Assembly: GCA_964223495.1 (NCBI GenBank)
Contig: CAXQGL010000051.1
Span: forward strand, 1-14,201
Length of the DNA: 14,201 bases
Direction: 5' to 3'
Source: UBA8752 sp964223495
GTDB taxonomy: Bacteria; Bacteroidota; Bacteroidia; Flavobacteriales_D; Sanyastnellaceae
Shown here: in pieces, positions 6,600 through 13,269 of the stretch
How the letters are laid out: each line of letters begins with the position of its first letter
Position numbering within the stretch: the stretch's first letter is position 1
Notes under the pieces: model-generated
Told to the model about the DNA's origin: nothing
What the model saw: the letters and a program-made list of their open reading frames with translations, nothing else
Database searches by the model: none
Position numbers and translations under genes: made by a program

Positions 6600-8081
6600 A
6601 TGTCCCAACAGCGACCAAACCTCGGCACCGCCCTGCTTCCCATCGGGTTCCTCGTCCTTCTGCTTGCTGCGGATGTGCTGGCATTCGGAGAGGACAGCAG
6701 CTATGGCAGCAATCAGATGGCCCTGCTCCTTGCTTCCGGGCTCGCTGTGGCCATCGGAATGCGCCGTGGGCAACGGTGGGAGGAATTCGAACGGCGCATC
6801 AAGGACACCCTCGGTGATGCCATCGGGGCCATCCTGATCCTGCTGCTCATCGGGGCCTTGGCAGGAACCTGGCTCGTTTCCGGCATCATTCCGACCCTGA
6901 TTGATGTCGGGCTCGATGTGCTGTCGAAGGAGGTGTTCCTCCCCGCCGCCTGCATCCTCTGTGCTGCAGTCAGCTTGGCTACCGGTTCCAGCTGGGGCAC
7001 GGTCGGCACGGTCGGTGTCGCCCTGATCGGCATCGGTCAGGCGCTCGGTTTGTCAGAAGGGTGGATTGCGGGGGCCATCATTTCAGGAGCCTATTTCGGA
7101 GACAAGCTCTCTCCCCTTTCGGATACCACCAACCTGGCGCCCACGGTCGCCGGCACCGACCTGTTCACCCACATCCGGTTCATGCTCTGGACCACGGTTC
7201 CCAGCATACTCATCGCCCTTGTCGTCTTCACCATGGCCGGCATCGGCGCCGCAGATGGCGTTGCGGACCTCGGTGGCGCCAAGGCCATGCAATCCGTACT
7301 CGCCCAACACTTCAACCTGCACTGGGCCCTCTTTCTGGTTCCCGTCGGCGTCATTGTCCTGATCTCGAGGAAAGTCGCTCCTGTGCCCGCCCTGTTCCTG
7401 GGCGTTTTGGGCGGCGCCCTTGCTGCCGCCATTGCACAGCCCGAACTGCTGGATTCACTGGCGGAAGACGCCCTCGGACCGGCTTTGGGCCTGGGCCCTA
7501 CCCGCTGGGGCACGGCATTCACCGCACTCATGTCAGCCGCCGCTTTGGACACCACCATCGAAACGGGCAATCCCGTCGTGACCGACCTGCTTTCCGCGGG
7601 CGGCATGGCCGGCATGTTGAACACCGTCTGGCTCATCATCTGTGCGCTCACTTTCGGCGCCGTCATGGGAGCGGCCGGCTTCCTCGAACGCATCACCGAC
7701 GCCATCCTCACGGGCGTCAGGGGCACCTTCTCCCTCGTATTCGGTACGGCATTCTCCAGTGTCGTCTTCAATGTGATCGCGGCAGACCAATACATCGCCA
7801 TCGTGGTGCCGGGTCGGATGTTCCGTGAGGCCTACCAGCAGCGTGGCGTCGCTCCCCAGGTCCTGAGCCGTACCCTAGAGGACGCCGGTACGGGTACGAG
7901 GGTGCTCAGTCCTTGGAATACATGTGGCGTGGCCCAAAGCGGGGTCCTCGGCGTCAGCGTGCTGGCCTTCGCACCCTCTTGCGTGTTCCATTACGTCTCC
8001 CCCCTGATAACCTTGCTGGTGGCCGGTCTGGGGTTCCGCATGCCACCGCCGTCCCTCCCCGACGCCCGGATGGAAGTTTGA
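6600..8081 (+). CDS. nhaC: Na+/H+ antiporter of the NhaC family
   Basis: This encodes 493 residues, a normal length for NhaC-type secondary transporters, which exchange external H+ for internal Na+ across the inner membrane. The protein is strongly hydrophobic, with around 11-12 probable membrane helices. The clearest family signature is at residues 162-180, SGAYFGDKLSPLSDTTNLA, which is highly conserved in NhaC. It is supported by the preceding ATGSSWGTVGTVGVAL segment and, in the second half, by AALDTTIETGNPVV and the VLSRTLEDAGTGTRVLSPWNTCG region typical of this fold. It starts 17 bases after the YbbR-like gene. Substrate choice within the family (Na+, or organic exchange such as malate/lactate in relatives) cannot be settled from sequence alone. 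Confidence 0.92.
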   Translation: MSQQRPNLGTALLPIGFLVLLLAADVLAFGEDSSYGSNQMALLLASGLAVAIGMRRGQRWEEFERRIKDTLGDAIGAILILLLIGALAGTWLVSGIIPTLIDVGLDVLSKEVFLPAACILCAAVSLATGSSWGTVGTVGVALIGIGQALGLSEGWIAGAIISGAYFGDKLSPLSDTTNLAPTVAGTDLFTHIRFMLWTTVPSILIALVVFTMAGIGAADGVADLGGAKAMQSVLAQHFNLHWALFLVPVGVIVLISRKVAPVPALFLGVLGGALAAAIAQPELLDSLAEDALGPALGLGPTRWGTAFTALMSAAALDTTIETGNPVVTDLLSAGGMAGMLNTVWLIICALTFGAVMGAAGFLERITDAILTGVRGTFSLVFGTAFSSVVFNVIAADQYIAIVVPGRMFREAYQQRGVAPQVLSRTLEDAGTGTRVLSPWNTCGVAQSGVLGVSVLAFAPSCVFHYVSPLITLLVAGLGFRMPPPSLPDARMEV

Positions 8082-8085
8082 CGGA

Positions 8086-8103
8086 AGCCGAAACCCATCG
8101 GCT
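8086..8103 (+). other. Perfect 6-bp hairpin between nhaC and uvrA
   Basis: AGCCGA-AACCCA-TCGGCT forms a perfect 6-bp stem with a six-base loop, five bases after the nhaC stop and about 20 bases before the uvrA ATG. It is not followed by a clear T-run (CCCGAGTTGTTG), so it would be a weak terminator at most. It could also be a leader or mRNA-end structure. No convincing promoter for uvrA was found in the 43-base gap. Confidence 0.35.
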
Positions 8104-8124
8104 CCCGAGTTGTTGCTATTTCCC

Positions 8125-11016
8125 ATGGACCAGGACGTCTATACTTCGCTTCAGGATGACAAGGTCATCCGGGTGGAGCAAGCTGGAGAGAACAACCTCC
8201 GGGACATCGACGTCACAATTCCGCGCAACCAGCTCATCGTGGTCACGGGGGTCAGTGGATCGGGCAAATCGAGTCTGGCCTTCGACACGCTTCATGCCGA
8301 GGGGCAACGTCGCTATCTCGAGACGTTCAGTGCCTATGCCCGTCAGTTCATGGGCGGACTCGAGCGTCCAAAGGTGGAGCGGATCACCGGCTTGAGCCCG
8401 GTGATCGCCATCGAGCAGAAGACCATCAGCCGCAACCCGCGCTCCACCGTCGGTACAGTCACCGAACTGCTGGATTTCCTCAGGGTGCTTTTCGCCAGGG
8501 CCTCCACGGCCTACTCGAGCGCCACGGGAGAACCGATGGTCCGATTTACCGATGAGGGCATCCTGTCGCGCATCGCCCAGGACCATTCGGGCGAACGGTT
8601 GCTTCTGCTCGCCCCGGTCGTTCGCGGCAGAAAAGGGCACTATCGCGAACTGTTCGAGTCCATTCAGAAACAAGGCTATCTCCGGGCGCGCGTGGATGGT
8701 GAAGTGGTGGAACTCGAACCCGGCTACAGGGTCGATCGATACAAGGTGCACGACATCGAAGTTGTGGTTGACCGCATCGTGATGCCCGACGCTCCCGCCC
8801 TCGACGCCGAGGGCAAGCCTGCAGACGAGGATGCAGAGCGGGTGATGCGGTCGGTACGCACGGCCCTGGCCATGGGCAAGGGCAGCATGATGGTGCTCCC
8901 CCTCGACGATGCCATACCGCGACATTTCTCGAGGGCACTGATGTGTCCGACCACGGGCATCAGCTATCCAGAACCCGAACCAAACCTCTTTTCCTTCAAC
9001 TCTCCCTACGGTGCCTGTCCCACCTGCAATGGCCTCGGTCAGGTGGCGGAAGCTGACCGCTCATTGATCATTCCCGACGGCTCGAAGAACCTCCGTCAGG
9101 GTGGATTGGCGCCATTGGGTGCGCTGAAGGCGGGATGGACCCGGGATGTGGTCGAGGTCCTGCTCAATGCAGGAGGACATTCCGCCCGGACCCCATTCGA
9201 CGACGTGGACGAATCCACGTTGTCCACCATCCTGTATGGCTCCGACCGGCCTGTGGTCATGCCGGGAAAAGCGGGCACGAAAGAACGCCGTGTCCGCTTC
9301 GACGGTCTGATCGCCACCATCGAGCGCGCCGCCAGAGACGGTTCAGGCGCCCCCCTTCGCCGATGGGCGCAGAAATTCCTGCATAAACGGCCATGTCCTG
9401 CCTGTGGGGGTTCGAGACTCAAACCCACCGCACATCAATTCAAGATTTGCGGCTCCACCCTACCGGATGTGGTTTCCATGGATCTGGCCGCCCTGGCACG
9501 TTGGACCGAAAAGGCCGCGGGCGGCATGGATGCGCGCCAATCCGCCATTGCAGCCGAACCCTTGAAGGAAATCGCAGGACGGCTTGGGTTCCTCCTCGAC
9601 ATGGGGCTGGAGTACCTCACCCTGGATCGTCCTGCCCGCTCATTGAGTGGAGGAGAAGCACAGCGCATCCGGCTAGCCACCCAGATCGGTTCGAAACTGA
9701 CCGGTGTCCTGTACATCCTGGACGAGCCGAGTATAGGCCTGCATCAACGCGACAACCAGCGCCTCATCGACAGCCTCAAAACCCTCCGCGATGTAGGCAA
9801 TACCGTGATCGTCGTCGAACACGACGAGGACATGATGCGTCAGGCGGACCACCTGATCGACATCGGACCGGGAGCCGGTCGGCATGGAGGACAAGTCGTG
9901 GCGGAGGGCCCACCATCATCCCACCTTGCAAAGGGCAGCGTGACCGCAGAGTACATCGATGGAAGGCGCCACATTCCCATTCCGTCCAAACGGCGCAAAG
10001 GCAACCGGAAGAAACTGTCCCTTCTCGGGGCTACCGGGCACAACCTGAAAGCCGTGGACCTCAAACTGCCCTTGGGCACCCTCATTTGCGTATGCGGCGT
10101 GAGCGGCAGTGGGAAGAGCAGCCTGGTCAACCAGACCCTCCATCCTGCCCTGCACAACCACTATTACGAGGAGACCAAGCGCCCGCTCCCCTTCAGGAAG
10201 ATCAGCGGCCTGCAGCACCTCGACAAGGTGATCGCCATCGACCAGAGCCCCATCGGTCGCACGCCCCGCTCCAATCCCGCGACGTATACCGGCGTATTCA
10301 ACGAGATCCGGAACCTGTTCACCCAGCTGCCGGAGGCCAAAATCCGCGGATACAAGCCCGGCCGTTTCTCCTTCAACGTGGCCGGAGGCCGCTGCGAGAC
10401 GTGCAAGGGGGCCGGTTTGAGGACCATCGAAATGAACTTCCTCCCGGATGTCCACGTGCCCTGCGAGGATTGTGGAGGAAAGCGATACAACAGGGAAACC
10501 GTGGAGGTGCGGTACAGGGGCAAATCCATTGCGGACATCCTGGACATGACCGTGGAGGATGCCCTCTCCTTTTTCGATGCGCACCCCAAGATCAAGCGCG
10601 TTTGCGGCACCCTCCGCGACGTGGGACTGGGCTACATCACCCTGGGGCAACCGTCGACCACCCTGTCCGGTGGTGAGGCACAAAGGGTGAAGCTGGCTAC
10701 GGAACTTGCCCGGAAGGACACGGGCAACACTTTCTACATCCTCGATGAACCCACCACGGGTCTTCATTTCCAGGATGTCGCCATGTTGCTGGATGTGCTT
10801 CACCGCCTCGTCGACCAGGGAAACACGGTGCTCGTCATCGAACACCAGCTCGATGTCATCTGCAATGCGGACCATGTCATCGACATCGGCCCTGAAGGAG
10901 GCCATGCGGGCGGGGAAATCGTCAGTGAAGGCACCCCGGAGCAGATTGCAGACAAATTCATCGGTGCAACTGCGCCATTCATAAAGGCGACATTGGACAC
11001 TAGGGGGTCTGTATAA
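8125..11016 (+). CDS. uvrA: Excinuclease ABC subunit UvrA
   Basis: UvrA is the damage-sensing ATPase of nucleotide excision repair; it loads UvrB onto lesions. From the ATG at 8125 it has 963 residues (E. coli 940). A TTG at 8110 would add five residues, but ATG is preferred. There are two ABC modules. Module I has Walker A GVSGSGKSS at 42-50, signature LSGGEAQR at 507-514 and Walker B ILDEP at 531-535. Module II has Walker A at 658-666, signature 847-854 and ILDEP at 872-876. Zinc-type Cys pairs are C298/C301 with C424/C427, and C757/C760 with C780/C783. The extra zinc site of the E. coli type looks incomplete: C274 is followed by PTT instead of a second Cys, a form I recall from other Bacteroidota. 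UvrB is not encoded here. Confidence 0.98.
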   Translation: MDQDVYTSLQDDKVIRVEQAGENNLRDIDVTIPRNQLIVVTGVSGSGKSSLAFDTLHAEGQRRYLETFSAYARQFMGGLERPKVERITGLSPVIAIEQKTISRNPRSTVGTVTELLDFLRVLFARASTAYSSATGEPMVRFTDEGILSRIAQDHSGERLLLLAPVVRGRKGHYRELFESIQKQGYLRARVDGEVVELEPGYRVDRYKVHDIEVVVDRIVMPDAPALDAEGKPADEDAERVMRSVRTALAMGKGSMMVLPLDDAIPRHFSRALMCPTTGISYPEPEPNLFSFNSPYGACPTCNGLGQVAEADRSLIIPDGSKNLRQGGLAPLGALKAGWTRDVVEVLLNAGGHSARTPFDDVDESTLSTILYGSDRPVVMPGKAGTKERRVRFDGLIATIERAARDGSGAPLRRWAQKFLHKRPCPACGGSRLKPTAHQFKICGSTLPDVVSMDLAALARWTEKAAGGMDARQSAIAAEPLKEIAGRLGFLLDMGLEYLTLDRPARSLSGGEAQRIRLATQIGSKLTGVLYILDEPSIGLHQRDNQRLIDSLKTLRDVGNTVIVVEHDEDMMRQADHLIDIGPGAGRHGGQVVAEGPPSSHLAKGSVTAEYIDGRRHIPIPSKRRKGNRKKLSLLGATGHNLKAVDLKLPLGTLICVCGVSGSGKSSLVNQTLHPALHNHYYEETKRPLPFRKISGLQHLDKVIAIDQSPIGRTPRSNPATYTGVFNEIRNLFTQLPEAKIRGYKPGRFSFNVAGGRCETCKGAGLRTIEMNFLPDVHVPCEDCGGKRYNRETVEVRYRGKSIADILDMTVEDALSFFDAHPKIKRVCGTLRDVGLGYITLGQPSTTLSGGEAQRVKLATELARKDTGNTFYILDEPTTGLHFQDVAMLLDVLHRLVDQGNTVLVIEHQLDVICNADHVIDIGPEGGHAGGEIVSEGTPEQIADKFIGATAPFIKATLDTRGSV

Positions 11017-11021
11017 TTTTC
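10993..11021 (+). promoter_or_regulatory. Possible promoter for the LOG-family gene at the uvrA 3' end
   Basis: A TATAAT at 11012-11017 overlaps the uvrA stop codon, and within it TAATTTTC (11014-11021) is a seven-of-eight match to the Bacteroidetes -7 box TAnnTTTG. A TTGG at 10993-10996 lies 17 bases upstream and could serve as a -33 element. Transcription would start only about 10-15 bases before the ATG at 11038. It is an AT-rich patch in otherwise GC-rich sequence, but the evidence is weak. Confidence 0.3.
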
Positions 11022-11037
11022 CGTATCTTGATGGGTC

Positions 11038-11733
11038 ATGGTTAGAAAATCGCACCTTGACCCGCGGAGCTGGAATGACATCAAAGCCCATGACAGCTGG
11101 TCCATCTTCAAGATCATGTCCGAGTTCGTCGAGGGCTTTGCGGGCCTTCAGCGTGTAGGGCCCTGCATCAGCATTTTCGGCTCGGCCAGAAAAGACCCCG
11201 AGGACCCGGATTACAAGCTGTCCACGGAAATCGGCCACAAGCTCGTCGAGAATGGCTACGGCGTGATCACAGGAGGCGGACCGGGCATCATGGAAGCCGG
11301 AAACAAAGGTGCCCACGAGGCAGGTGGTGTCTCGGTCGGACTCAATATGAACCTGCCCCACGAACAGCACCACAACCCCTACATCAATCCGGAGACGAGC
11401 CTCGAATTCGACTACTTCTTCGTCCGGAAGGTCATGTTCATGAAGTACAGCCAGGGCTACATCGTCCTCCCCGGAGGATTCGGCACCCTCGACGAGCTCT
11501 TCGAGGCCATGACCCTCATTCAGACAGGCAAGTCCAAGCGGTTCCCGATCGTCCTGGTGCGCTCTGAATTCTGGAATGGATTGGTGGATTGGATCAAGGA
11601 CACCCTGCTCGACAAGAATGCGACGATCAGTGCCAAGGACCTCGACCTCATCCAAGTGGTGGATACCGCCGAAGAAGCGGTGTCCATACTGAACAAGTTC
11701 TACGAGGACTACCTGATGAAGCCCAACTTCTGA
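11038..11733 (+). CDS. LOG-family nucleoside 5'-monophosphate phosphoribohydrolase (TIGR00730 type)
   Basis: LOG-family enzymes split nucleoside 5'-monophosphates (AMP, or cytokinin riboside monophosphates) into base and ribose 5-phosphate in the cytoplasm. The older annotation 'lysine decarboxylase' for this family is misleading. The protein has 231 residues with a Rossmann fold: ISIFGSAR at 44-51, the nucleotide-binding GGGPGIMEA at 79-87, the conserved RK pair at 130-131, and the hallmark PGGFGTLDE at 145-153. All the expected active-site motifs are present. It starts 21 bases after uvrA and may be cotranscribed with it or use the weak promoter at the uvrA end. Codon use is strongly C/G-ending, as in well-expressed genes here. 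The substrate in this organism, most likely AMP or another purine nucleotide, is inferred. Confidence 0.92.
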   Translation: MVRKSHLDPRSWNDIKAHDSWSIFKIMSEFVEGFAGLQRVGPCISIFGSARKDPEDPDYKLSTEIGHKLVENGYGVITGGGPGIMEAGNKGAHEAGGVSVGLNMNLPHEQHHNPYINPETSLEFDYFFVRKVMFMKYSQGYIVLPGGFGTLDELFEAMTLIQTGKSKRFPIVLVRSEFWNGLVDWIKDTLLDKNATISAKDLDLIQVVDTAEEAVSILNKFYEDYLMKPNF

Positions 11734-11768
11734 CGCCTCGAATTCGCCCCTCCTCCGGATTTTGTGGC

Positions 11769-12161
11769 ATGTGCGTCAGAATCTCCGCCTCCATCGTCGC
11801 ATTTGCCCTTCTGCTCGCAGGATGCGAAGGCAGCACCACGATGACCCACACTTTCCACAACCGGACACCGGATACCCTTGTCCTGCTGCCCCGGTTCATG
11901 GACCTGCCATGGCATGACGCTGCCGAAGTGGTGCTCGGCCCCGAACAGCAACAGACCCTGTACACGTATGACATGCGGGGAAAATGCCAGGACTGTTTCG
12001 GGCTGGATGCCCCCATGCGATGGATCGATACGGTTGAGCTGGACGGGCATGTTTGGCTGCAATACCCGGACGACGGACAATGGATCACCGAAATCAGCGA
12101 AGGCCGCAGTTGGATCCAATTCGACCACACCCTCAACATCGGGATTGCCGACGTAGAGTGA
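11769..12161 (+). CDS. Small lipoprotein of unknown function with a CxxC motif
   Basis: This encodes 130 residues from the ATG at 11769. The frame is open further upstream to 11589, but that part overlaps the LOG gene. The N terminus is a clear lipoprotein signal: MCVRISASIVAFALLLAG followed by Cys19 (lipobox LLAGC). The mature part looks beta-rich, beginning THTFHNRTPDTLVLLPRF (26-43), a pattern seen in small Bacteroidota lipoproteins ('N.T.DT'). It carries a CQDC motif at 73-76, which could form a disulfide or bind a metal; it is not a heme CxxCH site. The end is HTLNIGIADVE. I do not recognise a family. It sits 35 bases after the LOG gene and 31 bases before the T9SS cargo gene on the same strand. 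Confidence 0.75.
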   Translation: MCVRISASIVAFALLLAGCEGSTTMTHTFHNRTPDTLVLLPRFMDLPWHDAAEVVLGPEQQQTLYTYDMRGKCQDCFGLDAPMRWIDTVELDGHVWLQYPDDGQWITEISEGRSWIQFDHTLNIGIADVE

Positions 12162-12192
12162 GTGCCCTTCCTTTGGGATGCAAATCGATTCA

Positions 12193-13152
12193 ATGAAGCA
12201 TCTTTTCCTTCCCGCCCTGCTCTGCAGCCTTGGTGCCGCAGCGCAGGTTCCCTACGACTTCGAGGTTCTCAATCAACCCTATGCTCCTCTGGAGAATGCC
12301 CCTGCCTTGGAATTTGATTCCTACGACTACCTCAATGGATGGGACGACCCCGAGTTCACGGTCGAATTAGGATTCAACTTGGACATCGATGGCATCACCA
12401 CCAATTCACTCGACCAGGTGGGCACCGGGACCATCCTGTTCTCCAATTCCGCCCCTTCCGCCGGACTCATTCCCATCTCCTATGACCTGGCGGACCTTGG
12501 ATTCCTGAATCCGAAGACCCCCTCCCTGATTCGCTGGGAAACCACAGGCGTTTCCGGTGATCAGGTATTCGCCATGGAATTCAGCAACTGTGGTTTTTAT
12601 GAGGAGGTGTTCTCCGGTGATTCCTCCTTCAGTTCCGTCAATGTGCAGATGCGGGTGTTCGAAGGCTCCGGGGTCATCGAATTCCATTATGGCCCTTCCT
12701 CGATCAGCCCCTCCATCACGGAACCCACCTGGGCCGGCATCGGGTTGAACTTCGATCCCTTCACTTATGATGGCTCCTTCCTGGTGCCGACCGGGAATGC
12801 ACAATCTCCCGACCTGACCCTGATCACCAATATCTACGATTTCTATTACACCGAGCTCCTGAGTGGATTCCCAGATGAGGGCACCGTATATCGGTTCACC
12901 CCCAATGGCAATACACTCGGTGTGGACGAGTTCGGGGCACCCGGTCTTTCGGCATGGCCGAATCCCTCCTACGGCGTGACGACCGTGGAATTCGAAGGCA
13001 TGTTCGGATGGACACTGACCGATGCGGTCGGCAGAGCAGTCATGTCCGGAAGTGCAAGGGATGGCGTGCGGCTCGATCTGGGTCCGCTGGATGGCGGCAC
13101 CTATCTCTTCCGTCTCGATGATGGAAGGGCGAAACGCCTGGTGCGCCACTGA
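12193..13152 (+). CDS. Secreted protein with type IX secretion C-terminal sorting domain
   Basis: The protein has 319 residues from the ATG at 12193; the in-frame ATG at 12178 adds five residues before the signal peptide and is less likely. A signal peptide covers about 1-18 (ending GAAAQ). Residues 20-240 form a beta-rich region with no Cys pair pattern and no visible catalytic motif. The segment with SSVNVQMRVFEGSGVIEFHYGPSS (about 147-170) resembles beta-sandwich domains seen in other T9SS cargo. The C terminus, about 250-319, is a type A T9SS sorting domain: WPNPSYG at 255-261, WTLTDAVGRAVMSG at 273-286, LDLGPLDGGTYLFRL at 294-308 and a basic end, KRLVRH. It is expected to cross the outer membrane through T9SS and be released or surface-anchored after CTD removal. 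Function is unknown. A strong terminator follows at 13178. Confidence 0.88.
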   Translation: MKHLFLPALLCSLGAAAQVPYDFEVLNQPYAPLENAPALEFDSYDYLNGWDDPEFTVELGFNLDIDGITTNSLDQVGTGTILFSNSAPSAGLIPISYDLADLGFLNPKTPSLIRWETTGVSGDQVFAMEFSNCGFYEEVFSGDSSFSSVNVQMRVFEGSGVIEFHYGPSSISPSITEPTWAGIGLNFDPFTYDGSFLVPTGNAQSPDLTLITNIYDFYYTELLSGFPDEGTVYRFTPNGNTLGVDEFGAPGLSAWPNPSYGVTTVEFEGMFGWTLTDAVGRAVMSGSARDGVRLDLGPLDGGTYLFRLDDGRAKRLVRH

Positions 13153-13177
13153 CATCACTGACAGCTTGTCACCGATT

Positions 13178-13208
13178 GCCGCCGGCCTGCTGACAGGTAG
13201 GCGGTTTT
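13178..13208 (+). terminator. Intrinsic terminator after the T9SS cargo gene
   Basis: An extended hairpin is visible: CCGCC (13179-13183), mismatch GG, CCTG (13186-13189), tetraloop CTGA, CAGG (13194-13197), mismatch TA, GGCGG (13200-13204), immediately followed by TTTT (13205-13208). Nine base pairs with a T-run on the plus strand, 26 bases after the stop codon, make this the clearest intrinsic terminator in the window. It separates the upstream transcription unit from htpG. Confidence 0.75.
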
Positions 13209-13210
13209 CG

Positions 13211-13240
13211 TTGGACCCCGGGCCATCGGCACGGGATTTG
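13211..13240 (+). promoter_or_regulatory. Weak candidate promoter of htpG
   Basis: TTGG at 13211-13214 and GGGATTTG at 13233-13240 lie 18 bases apart, roughly like the Bacteroidetes -33/-7 pair (the TTTG half of TAnnTTTG is present, the TA is not). Because a terminator ends just upstream, htpG needs its own promoter in 13209-13269, and this is the best candidate I can see. No CIRCE-type inverted repeat (TTAGCACTC-N9-GAGTGCTAA) is present. Confidence 0.25.
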
Positions 13241-13252
13241 AACCCGGCCGGG
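13217..13252 (+). other. Nested inverted repeats in the htpG upstream region
   Basis: Outer arms CCCGG(G)C (13217-13223) and GCCGGG (13247-13252) enclose an inner hairpin, CGGG-ATTTGAA-CCCG (13232-13246). The inner hairpin read on the minus strand looks like a tRNA T-arm (GGGTTCAAATCCC), but no tRNA body surrounds it. It could be an operator, an mRNA leader structure, or chance in GC-rich DNA; it ends 17 bases before the htpG ATG. Confidence 0.4.
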
Positions 13253-13269
13253 CACGACATTGATTCATC

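Noticed and set aside
7091..7801. 236-codon minus-strand frame opposite nhaC
   Set aside because: Antisense shadow of the well-supported antiporter gene, low-complexity Ala/Ser/Thr/Pro composition.
9393..10676. 427-codon plus-strand frame inside uvrA
   Set aside because: Out of frame with uvrA, very rich in Arg, Pro, His and Gly, with no motifs; a shadow of uvrA.
9916..11655. 579-codon open frame on the minus strand, antisense to uvrA and the LOG gene
   Set aside because: It lies opposite two certain genes, has no recognisable motif, and long antisense frames are expected where codons are GC-rich at the third position.
13232..13246. tRNA T-arm-like sequence on the minus strand
   Set aside because: No matching acceptor stem, anticodon arm or D-arm is found at tRNA spacing; the flanking sequence runs into htpG, so it is not a tRNA.
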